Below are positions 40,532-49,132 of a DNA stretch of 64,000 bases, piece after piece. A program made the translations under genes and the position numbers. The notes beneath the pieces were generated by a model. That model ran no database searches. It saw only the letters and a program-made list of their open reading frames with translations, and was not told where the DNA came from. How positions within the stretch are numbered: position 1 is the stretch's first letter; each line of letters opens with the position of its first letter. This DNA is from Ardenticatenaceae bacterium. Lineage in GTDB: Bacteria; Chloroflexota; Anaerolineae; Promineifilales; Promineifilaceae. The stretch is taken from positions 492,035 through 556,034 of the forward strand of contig JACKBX010000004.1 in NCBI GenBank assembly GCA_020634375.1, given 5' to 3'.

Positions 40532-41545
40532 ATGGCAAATATTTATTACGACAAAGATACCAACCCCGACCTGATTCGCGGCAAGAAAGTGGCCGTTATT
40601 GGCTATGGCAGCCAGGGGCACGCCCATGCGCTCAATCTGAAAGACAGCGGCGTGAATGTTGCTGTTGGCCTGCGCGGGGGCAGCAAATCTCGTGCCAAAG
40701 CGGAAGCAGCAGGGTTGACCGTGATGTCAGTGGCCGATGCTGCTGCCTGGGCAGACACAATCATGGTTCTGGCTCCAGATACCATGCAGGCAAAAATTTA
40801 TGAGGAGTCCATTGCGCCAAACCTGACGGCCGGAAAAACTCTCATGTTCGCGCATGGATTCAACATCCGCTTTGGCACCATTGTGCCGCCAGAGGATGTG
40901 GATGTAAGCATGGTCGCACCGAAAGCGCCCGGCCACCGCGTGCGCGAGGTCTTCACTGAGGGCGGCGGCACGCCTTGTTTGCTGGCGGTGCATCAGGATG
41001 CCAGCGGGCAGGCAAAGGCGAACGCGCTTTCGTATGCCTTCGGCATTGGTGGCACACGCGCCGGGGTGTTGGAAACGACTTTTGCCGAGGAGACAGAAAC
41101 CGATCTCTTTGGTGAGCAGTCGGTGCTGTGCGGCGGTGTGTCGGCGCTGGTGAAGGCGGGCTTTGAGACGCTGGTGGAAGCGGGTTATCAGCCGGAAATT
41201 GCTTACTTTGAATGTATGCACGAGTTGAAACTGATTGTGGACTTGATGTATCAGGGTGGGCTGAACTATATGCGCTATTCGATTTCGGATACGGCCGAAC
41301 ACGGCGATTACACCGCCGGTTCACGTTTGATTACCGAGGAAACTAAGTATGAGATGTCGCAAATCTTGAAGGAGATTCAAGATGGGACGTATGCGAATAA
41401 CTGGATTGCGGAGAATGAGAACGGCCGTCCCTGGTTCAACGAGCAGCGCCGCCAGCATCAAGACCACCTCATCGAGCGCGTCGGCGTGGAACTGCGCGGC
41501 ATGATGCCCTTTGTCAACCCGAAAGTGGTCAAACCGGGCGAGTGA
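40532..41545 (+). CDS. ilvC: Ketol-acid reductoisomerase (NADP+)
   Basis: 337 residues, a class I enzyme. The NADP loop VAVIGYGSQGHAHALNL, MVAPKAPGHRVREVF and the knotted C-terminal domain with the metal ligands in ETETDLFGEQSVLCGG and LMYQGGLNYMRYSISD are intact. It converts acetolactate or acetohydroxybutyrate into the dihydroxy acids. GGAG ahead of the ATG at 40532 fixes the start, although the frame opens four codons earlier. The next enzyme, dihydroxy-acid dehydratase (ilvD), is not in the window. Confidence 0.98.
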   Translation: MANIYYDKDTNPDLIRGKKVAVIGYGSQGHAHALNLKDSGVNVAVGLRGGSKSRAKAEAAGLTVMSVADAAAWADTIMVLAPDTMQAKIYEESIAPNLTAGKTLMFAHGFNIRFGTIVPPEDVDVSMVAPKAPGHRVREVFTEGGGTPCLLAVHQDASGQAKANALSYAFGIGGTRAGVLETTFAEETETDLFGEQSVLCGGVSALVKAGFETLVEAGYQPEIAYFECMHELKLIVDLMYQGGLNYMRYSISDTAEHGDYTAGSRLITEETKYEMSQILKEIQDGTYANNWIAENENGRPWFNEQRRQHQDHLIERVGVELRGMMPFVNPKVVKPGE

Positions 41546-41549
41546 CCGT

Positions 41550-41637
41550 ATTCAGTAGTCAGTAATCAGTGAGTCAGTAAACGGCGTACCATTCACCAAC
41601 CACTGATTACTGGTTACTGATCACTGTTCACTGAACA
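41550..41637. repeat. CAGTNNN heptamer tract with inverted arm before leuA
   Basis: TCAGTAG, TCAGTAA, TCAGTGAG, TCAGTAA on the left face ACTGATT, ACTGGTT, ACTGATC, ACTGTTC, ACTG on the right. The arms can pair into a long imperfect hairpin. Confidence 0.75.
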
Positions 41638-41647
41638 GGAGTTACCC

Positions 41648-43279
41648 ATGAACGATCCCAACTACGTGCGTATTTTTGATACCACTTTGCGCGATGGCGA
41701 GCAGTCACCGGGAGCGACGCTCTCCTCTGACGAAAAGCTGCAAATTGCCCATGCCCTGGCTGATTTGGGTGTGGACATTATGGAGGCGGGCTTCCCCGCC
41801 GCCTCCCCCGATGATTTGGAGGCGGTGCGGCGCATTGCGGTGGAAGTGGGGAATCGGGAGAGAGAGGACGGCCGTCACCCCCCCACCATCTGCGGCCTCG
41901 CTCGCGCCGTCAAAAGCGACATAGACAAATGCTGGGAAGCGATACAAGGGGCCAAACACCCCCGCATCCACACCTTCCTCGCCACCTCGCCCATCCACAT
42001 GAAATACAAACTCCAGCTAGACCCCGAAGAAGTGGTCGAGCAGGTACGCGAGATGGTCGCCTACGCCAAAACCTACTGCGACGACGTGGAATTTTCCCCA
42101 GAGGACGCTGGTCGCAGCAACCCCGAATTCCTCTATTTGGTACTGGGCGAGGCCATCAAAGCTGGCGCCACCACCATCAACATCCCCGACACCGTAGGCT
42201 ACACCACCCCCGAAGAATTTGGTGCATTAATCAAGGGCATCAAACAGCACACCCCAGGCGTAGACGACGTGATCATCTCCGTCCATTGCCACGACGACTT
42301 GGGGCTGGCGACGGCCAACACCCTCGCGGGCGTACAAAATGGGGCGCGGCAAGTGGAAGTGACCATCAACGGCATTGGCGAGCGGGCGGGCAACACCTCA
42401 TTAGAAGAAGTGGTCATGGCCCTGAAAACGCGCAACCCGGTGTATGGCACAGACACCGGCATAGACACCACACAAATCACCAAAGCCAGCCGCATGGTTT
42501 CCAGCCTGACGGGTATGGCCGTGCAGCCGAATAAGGCCATCGTTGGCGCCAACGCCTTTGCCCATGAAGCAGGCATTCATCAGGATGGGATGCTGAAGCA
42601 CGAAGAAACCTACGAAATCATGCGCCCGGAAACGGTGGGCCTGAACAAGTCGGAATTGGTGCTGGGCAAGCATTCCGGGCGGCACGCCTTGCGCGTGCGG
42701 ATGCGCGAATTGGGCTATGAACTGGATACCGACAGCCTGCAAGAGGTATTCGAGCGCTTCAAAGAGTTGGCTGACAAAAAGAAGGTCATCACCAACGCTG
42801 ATTTGCTGGCATTGATGAAGGATGAGCTGTATCAGCCACAAGAGGTGTACGCGCTGCTGGATTTGCAGGTGACATGCGGCACGGTGAATATGCCCATGGC
42901 TTCCGTGCGGTTGCGCGGGCCGGATGGCGTGGCAACGGCCGCGACCATTGGCACTGGCCCCATTGACGCCTGCTACAAAGCGATTGACACCATCGTGCAG
43001 TTGCCAACCGCCCTGTTAGAGTACACCGTGCGTTCCATCACCGATGGCATAGATGCCATTGGCGAAGTGTTTGTGCGCGTAGTCCCGGAGCAGGCATTCA
43101 TGCGCAAATCGCCGCAAACCGGCTTTGACATGCCGCGCCAGTTTAGCGGGCACGGCGCAGAGACGGACATCGTGGTCGCCAGCGCCAAGGCATACCTGTC
43201 TGCGCTAAACAAAATCCTGGTTTCGGAAGGTATGGGAGAGGATGTATCACAAGAGGAGCCAGAAGTCGTGATGGCCTAA
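41648..43279 (+). CDS. leuA: 2-isopropylmalate synthase
   Basis: 543 residues, the full two-domain type. The TIM barrel begins with FDTTLRDGEQSPGATL and holds the metal His pair in ISVHCHDDLGLATANTLAG and the GIGERAGNTSLEEVVMAL loop. The C-terminal leucine-binding regulatory domain (about 395-525) is present, so feedback by leucine is expected. It joins acetyl-CoA and 2-oxoisovalerate, the entry step of leucine synthesis. CAGGAG precedes the ATG. It is clearly distinct from the citramalate synthase gene later in the same operon. Confidence 0.97.
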   Translation: MNDPNYVRIFDTTLRDGEQSPGATLSSDEKLQIAHALADLGVDIMEAGFPAASPDDLEAVRRIAVEVGNREREDGRHPPTICGLARAVKSDIDKCWEAIQGAKHPRIHTFLATSPIHMKYKLQLDPEEVVEQVREMVAYAKTYCDDVEFSPEDAGRSNPEFLYLVLGEAIKAGATTINIPDTVGYTTPEEFGALIKGIKQHTPGVDDVIISVHCHDDLGLATANTLAGVQNGARQVEVTINGIGERAGNTSLEEVVMALKTRNPVYGTDTGIDTTQITKASRMVSSLTGMAVQPNKAIVGANAFAHEAGIHQDGMLKHEETYEIMRPETVGLNKSELVLGKHSGRHALRVRMRELGYELDTDSLQEVFERFKELADKKKVITNADLLALMKDELYQPQEVYALLDLQVTCGTVNMPMASVRLRGPDGVATAATIGTGPIDACYKAIDTIVQLPTALLEYTVRSITDGIDAIGEVFVRVVPEQAFMRKSPQTGFDMPRQFSGHGAETDIVVASAKAYLSALNKILVSEGMGEDVSQEEPEVVMA

Positions 43280-43307
43280 TCGCCATCAACAGAATTTTGG
43301 AGATAGG

Positions 43308-44753
43308 ATGAGTCAAGCAAAAACACTTTTTGACAAAATCTGGGAGAGCCATGTGGTTGTCAACGAACCAGGTTCGCCCAGTGTGCTGTACATTGACCTG
43401 CACCTGGTGCATGAGGTCACATCGCCGCAAGCCTTTAGCGGGCTGCGGCAAAAGGGGCTGCGTGTGCGCCGCCCAGATCGCACGGTGGCGACGATGGATC
43501 ACGGCATTCCCACGCGGAATTTAGTAAACAGTGATCAGTTATCAGTAAACGGTGGTCAGTGGGTCATTCAGGATGCGATGGCGGCGAAGCAGTTGAAGCA
43601 GCTAGAGACGAACTGCCGTGATTTTGATGTGCCGTTGTATGGTATGGACAGTCCGAATCGCGGCATTGTGCATGTGATTGGGCCGGAATTGGGGCTGACG
43701 CAGCCGGGCAAGACCATTGTCTGCGGCGACAGTCACACGAGTACGCACGGCGCGTTTGGCGCTCTGGCCTTTGGCATTGGAACGAGCGAGGTGGAGCATG
43801 TGCTGGCAACGCAAACGCTGCTGCAATATCGCCCTAAAACGTACCGCGTGAACTTTGCCGGGGCGTTGCCGCCGGGCGTGACGGCGAAGGATATGATTTT
43901 GGCGTTGATTGCTAAGATTGGCGTGGGCGGCGGCACGGGGCATGTGTTTGAGTATACGGGCACGGCCGTTTCCCAACTCTCGATGGAAGGGCGCATGACC
44001 CTCTGTAACATGTCCATCGAGGGCGGCGGGCGTGCGGGCATGGTCGCCCCCGACGACACCACCTTCGAGTACATTGCCGGGCGCGAATTTGTCCCCAAGG
44101 GGGCTGCCTGGGAGCAGGCAATAGCCCAATGGCGGGCGCTGCCCAGCGACGAAGGCGCAGCCTACGACAAAGAAGTGACCATCGGCGTGGACGAATTGGA
44201 ACCGATGATCACCTACGGCACGAATCCGGGTATGGGCATGGGTATTAGTACGGCCGTACCCGACCCCGCCGCTGAAGCAGACCTGAGCAAGCGGGCATCG
44301 CTGCAAAAGGCGCTGGATTACATGAACTTGCCGCCGGGCAAGCCGCTGTTGGGGCATCCGGTGGACGTGGTGTTTGTAGGAAGCTGCACTAATTCGCGCA
44401 TCAGCGATTTGCGGCAGGCGGCGGCGCTGATTGATGGACGCAAAGTGGCGGCCAGCACGCGCATGTTAGTCGTGCCCGGCTCCGAAGAGGTGCGGCGGCA
44501 GGCGGAAGCCGAAGGGCTGCATCACATTTTTATGGCAGCGGGCGCGGAATGGCGCTCGGCGGGCTGCTCGATGTGCATTGCCATGAATGGCGACCAGCTA
44601 CAGCCGGGGCAGTATGCCGTCAGCACCAGCAACCGTAATTTTGAAGGGCGGCAAGGGGCCGGTGGCCGCACGTTTTTGGCAAGTCCGTTAACGGCCGTTG
44701 CCAGCGCCGTTCACGGGCAAGTTACAGACCCACGAGTAATGATGAGCCAGTAA
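43308..44753 (+). CDS. leuC: 3-isopropylmalate dehydratase, large subunit
   Basis: 481 residues. The aconitase-type [4Fe-4S] ligands are in VGSCTNSRISDL and GCSMCIAMN, and CGDSHTSTHGAFG is conserved. With LeuD it moves the hydroxyl of 2-isopropylmalate, and it can also act on citramalate. Residues about 73-85 (VNSDQLSVNGGQW) have no match in LeuC as I know it; they are written by a CAGTNNN heptamer tract at 43524-43561, the same family as in the operon's gaps. The frame is kept. GGAG before the ATG. Confidence 0.96.
   Translation: MSQAKTLFDKIWESHVVVNEPGSPSVLYIDLHLVHEVTSPQAFSGLRQKGLRVRRPDRTVATMDHGIPTRNLVNSDQLSVNGGQWVIQDAMAAKQLKQLETNCRDFDVPLYGMDSPNRGIVHVIGPELGLTQPGKTIVCGDSHTSTHGAFGALAFGIGTSEVEHVLATQTLLQYRPKTYRVNFAGALPPGVTAKDMILALIAKIGVGGGTGHVFEYTGTAVSQLSMEGRMTLCNMSIEGGGRAGMVAPDDTTFEYIAGREFVPKGAAWEQAIAQWRALPSDEGAAYDKEVTIGVDELEPMITYGTNPGMGMGISTAVPDPAAEADLSKRASLQKALDYMNLPPGKPLLGHPVDVVFVGSCTNSRISDLRQAAALIDGRKVAASTRMLVVPGSEEVRRQAEAEGLHHIFMAAGAEWRSAGCSMCIAMNGDQLQPGQYAVSTSNRNFEGRQGAGGRTFLASPLTAVASAVHGQVTDPRVMMSQ
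43524..43561. repeat. CAGTNNN heptamer tract inside leuC
   Basis: GTAAACA, GTGATCA, GTTATCA, GTAAACG, GTGGTCA, GTGG run through codons 73-85 of leuC and keep the reading frame. Confidence 0.8.
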
Positions 44754-44815
44754 ACAGTAATCGGTAATCAGTTGCACGCTACTGATTGCTGACCACTGAT
44801 TACCGTTTACTGTTC
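44747..44815. repeat. CAGTNNN heptamer tract with inverted arm before leuD
   Basis: CAGTAAACAGTAATCGGTAA on the left and its near complement (ACTGATTACCGTTTACTG) on the right flank TTGCACGC, giving a long hairpin. The tract begins over the stop codon of leuC. Confidence 0.8.
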
Positions 44816-44825
44816 CGAAGGAACT

Positions 44826-45416
44826 ATGGAACCTTTTACCACATTAACCAGTAAATACATGCCACTGCCGTACAACGACGTGGACACTGACCAGATTATC
44901 CCGGCCAGCTATTTGAAAGTGACGAACAAAGATGGGCTGGCCGAGGGGCTGTTTTCGCGCTGGCGCTATCAGAGCGATGGCTCGCCCGACCCCGAATTTG
45001 CGTTGAACAAGTCTGACCATGCCGGGGCGCGAATCTTGTTGGCAGGCGACAACTTTGGCTGCGGCTCGTCGCGGGAACATGCGCCCTGGGCGTTGATGGG
45101 CTACGGCTTCCGCGCCGTGATCAGCACCAGTTTTGCCGATATTTTCCGCAATAATGCGCTGAAAAATGGGCTGCTGCCGGTGGCGGTGGATGCGCAGACG
45201 TACCGGCAGTTGTTGAGTTTGGTGGAGGAGGAGCCGGAAACGGCCGTGACCATCAACCTTGCCGCACAAACCTTGACTTTGCCGGACGGCCGTGCTGTTT
45301 CCTTTCCCATTGATGCCTTCAGCAAAACCTGCATGTTGCAAGGGGTGGATCAGCTTGGCTACCTGCTGAAACAGAGCGACAAGGTTTTAGCCTATGAGAA
45401 AGCGGCAGGGAAATGA
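44826..45416 (+). CDS. leuD: 3-isopropylmalate dehydratase, small subunit
   Basis: 196 residues. YNDVDTDQIIPASYLK, the swivel loop GDNFGCGSSREHAPWAL, and ISTSFADIFRNNALKNGLLPV identify LeuD. It completes the active site of LeuC. A GAAGGAA ribosome site precedes the ATG. Between leuC and cimA. Confidence 0.97.
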   Translation: MEPFTTLTSKYMPLPYNDVDTDQIIPASYLKVTNKDGLAEGLFSRWRYQSDGSPDPEFALNKSDHAGARILLAGDNFGCGSSREHAPWALMGYGFRAVISTSFADIFRNNALKNGLLPVAVDAQTYRQLLSLVEEEPETAVTINLAAQTLTLPDGRAVSFPIDAFSKTCMLQGVDQLGYLLKQSDKVLAYEKAAGK

Positions 45417-45519
45417 GTAATCAGTATTCAGTAAGCAGTAATCAGTATTCAGTCACCAGTATTCAGTATGGTTCACCTCAAACTGAATACTGAACACTGA
45501 ATACTGTCCCACTGAATAT
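45413..45519. repeat. Longest CAGTNNN tract, with inverted arm, before cimA
   Basis: GAGTAAT, CAGTATT, CAGTAAG, CAGTAAT, CAGTATT, CAGTCAC, CAGTATT, CAGTAT on the left, then ACTGAAT, ACTGAAC, ACTGAAT, ACTGTCC, CACTGAAT on the right. The arms can pair. Confidence 0.8.
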
Positions 45520-45533
45520 TGGGAGATTTTTTG

Positions 45534-47102
45534 ATGAGCGACAACACCGTTTTTGTATACGACACCACCCTGCGCGATGGCACACAGCGCGAGGGGCTAA
45601 ACCTTTCCCTGAACGACAAGCTCAAAATTGCGCGGCAGCTTGATGAGTTTGGCGCACACTACATTGAGGGCGGCTGGCCCGGTTCCAACCCCAAAGACGC
45701 CGACTTTTTTCGCGCCGTGCAGGACATGACCTTTCGCCATGCCAAAGTAGCCGCTTTTGGCTCCACGCGGCGCAAACATGCCGACACCGCCAACGACCCC
45801 AACATCCGCGCTTTGATGGAAGCGCAGACGCCGGTGGTCACGCTGGTGGGCAAAAGTTGGGATTTGCATGTGCGTGACGTGTTGGAAACTGACCTGGAAG
45901 AAAACCTGGCGATGATCAGCGACAGCGTGGCCTATTTCAAGACACAGGAGAAAGAGGTCATTTACGATGCCGAGCACTTTTTTGATGGCTACAAAGCGAA
46001 CCCAGAGTATGCGCTGCTGACAGTGCAGGTGGCAGCGCAGGCGGGGGCGGATTGCGTGGTGTTATGCGACACCAACGGCGGCTCGCTGCCCTGGGAGGTG
46101 AGCCAGATTGTGCGCGAGGTGAAAGAAAAGGTGGGGGATACGGCCGTTGGCATTCACACCCACGACGATGGCGGCTGCGCCGTTGCCAATACATTGGCGG
46201 CGGTGGATTCGGGCGCGGTGCATGTGCAGGGCACAATCAACGGCTATGGCGAGCGCGTGGGCAACGCCAATCTTTGCACCACCGTCCCTGACTTGCAGCT
46301 AAAAATGGGCAAGCAGTGCGTGCCGCCAGAGAGCTTGCAACAGGTGTCCGAACTGGCGCATTACGTGGCCGAGATTTCCAATTTGCCGCATGACACCCAT
46401 GCGCCTTACGTGGGCAGCAGCGCTTTTGCGCACAAGGGCGGCATTCATGTGGCCGCCATGCGCAAGAATGTCCTCAGCTACCAGCACATTGACCCGACGC
46501 TGGTGGGCAACGAACAGCGCACCATCATCTCGGAGCTGTCCGGGCGCGGCAATGTGTTTGATAAGGCGGCGGAATTTGGCGTAGATGTGGACAGTGATGA
46601 GGCGCGGGCCATTTTGCAGCAAATTAAGGAGCTGGAGAATGAAGGCTTTGCCTTTGAAGCGGGCGAGGCATCTATGTCGCTGCTGCTCAGGCGAATGAAG
46701 AAGGGGTATAGACGGCCGTTCGAGATGCTCGACTTCACCACCTGGATTAGCGTGCGCGATGGCGTGCCCATGGTTTCCGATGCCTCGGTGAAAATCCGCA
46801 TTGATGGCGAGGTCATCCACACCGCCTCCGAAGGCAATGGGCCGGTGAACGCCCTCAGTCTGGCGCTGCGCAAGGCGCTGTTCACCAAGTACCCGCAGTT
46901 GCAAACTATCCACTTGATGGACTATAAAGTGCGTATTTTGGATGGCGAGAACGGAACGGGCGCACGTGTGCGGGTATTGATTGATTTTATGGATGGTGAT
47001 CGCCGTTGGAGTACGGTGGGAGCCAGCACGAACATTATTGAAGCAAGCTGGCACGCGTTGGTTGACAGTTACGAATACGCATTGTTGAATGGAAGTAAAT
47101 AA
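45534..47102 (+). CDS. cimA: Citramalate synthase
   Basis: 522 residues. It resembles LeuA (YDTTLRDGTQREGLNLS, IHTHDDGGCAVANTLAA, GYGERVGNANL), but the sequence is of the CimA subfamily (FGSTRRKH, CVVLCDTNGGSLPWEV, HKGGIHVAAM). It joins pyruvate and acetyl-CoA into citramalate. LeuCD and LeuB then turn this into 2-oxobutanoate, the precursor of isoleucine, without threonine dehydratase. A C-terminal regulatory domain is present. GGGAG eight bases before the ATG at 45534 decides the start. Being embedded between leuD and leuB fits its task exactly. Confidence 0.95.
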   Translation: MSDNTVFVYDTTLRDGTQREGLNLSLNDKLKIARQLDEFGAHYIEGGWPGSNPKDADFFRAVQDMTFRHAKVAAFGSTRRKHADTANDPNIRALMEAQTPVVTLVGKSWDLHVRDVLETDLEENLAMISDSVAYFKTQEKEVIYDAEHFFDGYKANPEYALLTVQVAAQAGADCVVLCDTNGGSLPWEVSQIVREVKEKVGDTAVGIHTHDDGGCAVANTLAAVDSGAVHVQGTINGYGERVGNANLCTTVPDLQLKMGKQCVPPESLQQVSELAHYVAEISNLPHDTHAPYVGSSAFAHKGGIHVAAMRKNVLSYQHIDPTLVGNEQRTIISELSGRGNVFDKAAEFGVDVDSDEARAILQQIKELENEGFAFEAGEASMSLLLRRMKKGYRRPFEMLDFTTWISVRDGVPMVSDASVKIRIDGEVIHTASEGNGPVNALSLALRKALFTKYPQLQTIHLMDYKVRILDGENGTGARVRVLIDFMDGDRRWSTVGASTNIIEASWHALVDSYEYALLNGSK

Positions 47103-47113
47103 AGGTTGATTTT

Positions 47114-48217
47114 ATGAGAGCTAACATTGTTGTTTTACCTGGGGATGGCATTGGGCCGGAGGTGGTGGAGGGGGCGCTGGCGGTGTTAACGGCCGTTGCT
47201 CACCACTTCAACCACACCTTCATCACCAGTACCCACCTGATGGGCGGCTGCGCCATTGACGAAATGGGCACATCCCTGCCCGACGAGACGCTGAACGCCT
47301 GCCTGCAAGCCGACGCTGTGCTGCTCGGCGCAGTCGGCGGCTACAAATGGGACAATCCCGACGCCAAAGACCGCCCAGAGCGCGGCCTGCTGGCGCTGCG
47401 CAAAGGGCTGGACTTATTCGCCAACCTGCGCCCATTAAAGCTGTACCCCGAATTGATGGCCGCCTCGCCCTTGAAAGCGGAAAAGCTGACGGGCGTGGAC
47501 ATGCTCGTTATCCGCGAGCTGACCGGCGGCATTTACTTTGGCGACCGCGCCCGCTGGACGGACGACGCGGGCGAGGAATGGGGCAAAGACACGATGATTT
47601 ACAGCGCGGGCGAGGTGCGGCGCGTGGCCGAAATTGCCTTCAATGCGGCGCAAGGGCGGCGTAAGCGGGTGGCGTCCATTGACAAGGCCAACGTGTTGGA
47701 CAGCTCCCGCCTCTGGCGCAAGACGGTTACGGCCGTTGCCGCCCAATACCCCGATGTGACCCTGGAACACGTACTCGTGGACGCGGCGACCATGCATCTG
47801 CTCAGCCGCCCGGCCAGCTTTGATGTGCTGGTGGCGGGCAATATGTTCGGCGACATCATCACCGACGAAGCGTCAATGCTCTCCGGCTCCATGGGCAATT
47901 TGCCATCGGCGTCGCTGGGCGAGGCGCAAAATCAGCATGGCTATCCGCGCGGGTTGTACGAACCCATTCACGGATCGGCGCCAGATATTGCCGGAATGGG
48001 CATTGCCAACCCAATTGGGACTATAATGTCAGTAGCGATGCTGCTGCGGCATTCGTTGGGCCTGGAAGATGAGGCGGCGGCGCTGGAAACGGCCGTTGCT
48101 CGCACCATCAGCGCCGGACACCGTACCGCCGATCTGGCCCGCTCCGGGGAGCCGTCCCTGAGCACACAAGAGATGACGGCCGTAATTGTGCAAAACTTGC
48201 AAGGAAAGGAAGGGTGA
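47114..48217 (+). CDS. leuB: 3-isopropylmalate dehydrogenase
   Basis: 367 residues. VLPGDGIGPEVVEGAL at the start, the substrate Arg region ALRKGLDLFANLRP, VIRELTGGIYFGDR, DAATMHLLSRP and the closing GSAPDIAGMGIANPIGTI are all typical. It oxidises and decarboxylates 3-isopropylmalate with NAD+, and also serves the citramalate route. An AAAGG ribosome site lies 12 bases after the cimA stop. Three ACGGCCGT octamers give LTAV, VTAV and ETAV. Confidence 0.97.
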   Translation: MRANIVVLPGDGIGPEVVEGALAVLTAVAHHFNHTFITSTHLMGGCAIDEMGTSLPDETLNACLQADAVLLGAVGGYKWDNPDAKDRPERGLLALRKGLDLFANLRPLKLYPELMAASPLKAEKLTGVDMLVIRELTGGIYFGDRARWTDDAGEEWGKDTMIYSAGEVRRVAEIAFNAAQGRRKRVASIDKANVLDSSRLWRKTVTAVAAQYPDVTLEHVLVDAATMHLLSRPASFDVLVAGNMFGDIITDEASMLSGSMGNLPSASLGEAQNQHGYPRGLYEPIHGSAPDIAGMGIANPIGTIMSVAMLLRHSLGLEDEAAALETAVARTISAGHRTADLARSGEPSLSTQEMTAVIVQNLQGKEG

Positions 48218-48220
48218 GAG

Positions 48221-49051
48221 ATGAGCACCGAATTTACCTGGATGCATCCGCAATACATTTGGTTAGATGATGAACTGGCTGCGGCTGAAGATGCGCCAGA
48301 AGCGCTGTTTGCAGCCAAGCAGCAAAGCGGTGTCTTTGATGATTTGCGCTGCTATGACACCCATCGCGGCCCGGCCGTCTTCCGCCTGCAAGATTACGTG
48401 GAACGATTTTTGCATACCGTGCAGGCCATGGGCATCCCCGACCTGGGCTATGACGCGCACAAGCTGCGGGCCGCCATTTGCAGCACGGTGCAGGCTAATG
48501 GCCTTGTAGATTGCACCATTCGCCCCCAGGTTGTCTATCTCAACCCGCCCGGACAAGAATTAGATCGCTATCAGGCGACCATCAGCATTGCGGTCTGGCG
48601 CTGCGGCGATGAACCGCAGACGCCCTCCCCCTCGGGGCTGGCTGTCCGTACCAGCCGCAGCACAGACGAATTGATATTGGCGGCGGAGGAAGAAGGGGTC
48701 TTGTTTACGGCCGATCACATTCTGCTGGTGCAGGATGGCGTGATTTACGCCGCACCTGGCGGGGCAATGTTAGGCGGCCTGACGCGGGACACGGTGCTGA
48801 CGCTGGCGCAAGAGGCGGGCTATACGGTGCGGGGTGAACCATTGACGCAGGCAAAGTTGGCCGCCGCTGATGAAGTATTGGTTTGCAATACGGCGCTAGA
48901 GGTGAGGGGTGTGACTGAGGTGGATGAACGGCCGTTGCCCATTGGCCCCATCACCCGGCAGTTACAGCAGCTTTATGCGGAAACGGTGCGTGGGCAAAAT
49001 CGCTTTGCGCGGCGCTGGCTGGACTACATGGACACGGTGACGGTAATTTGA
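48221..49051 (+). CDS. Class IV aminotransferase-like protein lacking the PLP lysine
   Basis: 276 residues. The N-terminal half follows IlvE/DAAT-type proteins (IWLDDELAAAEDA, SGVFDDLRCYDT, AVFRLQDYVERFL, IRPQVVYL), and so does the end (VIYAAPGGAMLGGLTRDTV, AADEVLVCNTALEVRGVTEV, PITRQLQQLY). Between VRTSRS (about 142-147) and DELILAAEEEG (149-159), the usual stretch of some 25-35 residues with the catalytic AK-x-GxY is missing, and no lysine stands there. It is the last gene of the branched-chain operon, where a working IlvE would be expected. So it may be a dead enzyme, a new function, or an in-frame deletion. AAGGAAGG precedes the ATG. Confidence 0.8.
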   Translation: MSTEFTWMHPQYIWLDDELAAAEDAPEALFAAKQQSGVFDDLRCYDTHRGPAVFRLQDYVERFLHTVQAMGIPDLGYDAHKLRAAICSTVQANGLVDCTIRPQVVYLNPPGQELDRYQATISIAVWRCGDEPQTPSPSGLAVRTSRSTDELILAAEEEGVLFTADHILLVQDGVIYAAPGGAMLGGLTRDTVLTLAQEAGYTVRGEPLTQAKLAAADEVLVCNTALEVRGVTEVDERPLPIGPITRQLQQLYAETVRGQNRFARRWLDYMDTVTVI

Positions 49052-49057
49052 GGGGAA

Positions 49058-49132
49058 GAAAAACGGCCAATTACACTTTCAGAAAAGGCGCCAAATTGGG
49101 ATTTTACCGTGTCCGACTCACGGCCGTTTTTC
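49058..49132 (+). terminator. Possible operon-end terminator using the ACGGCCGT octamer
   Basis: GAAAAACGGCC (49058-49068) can pair with GGCCGTTTTTC (49122-49132) over a loop of 53 bases; five T are part of the right arm. The arm overlaps the 3' end of the convergent hydrolase gene. Confidence 0.35.
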
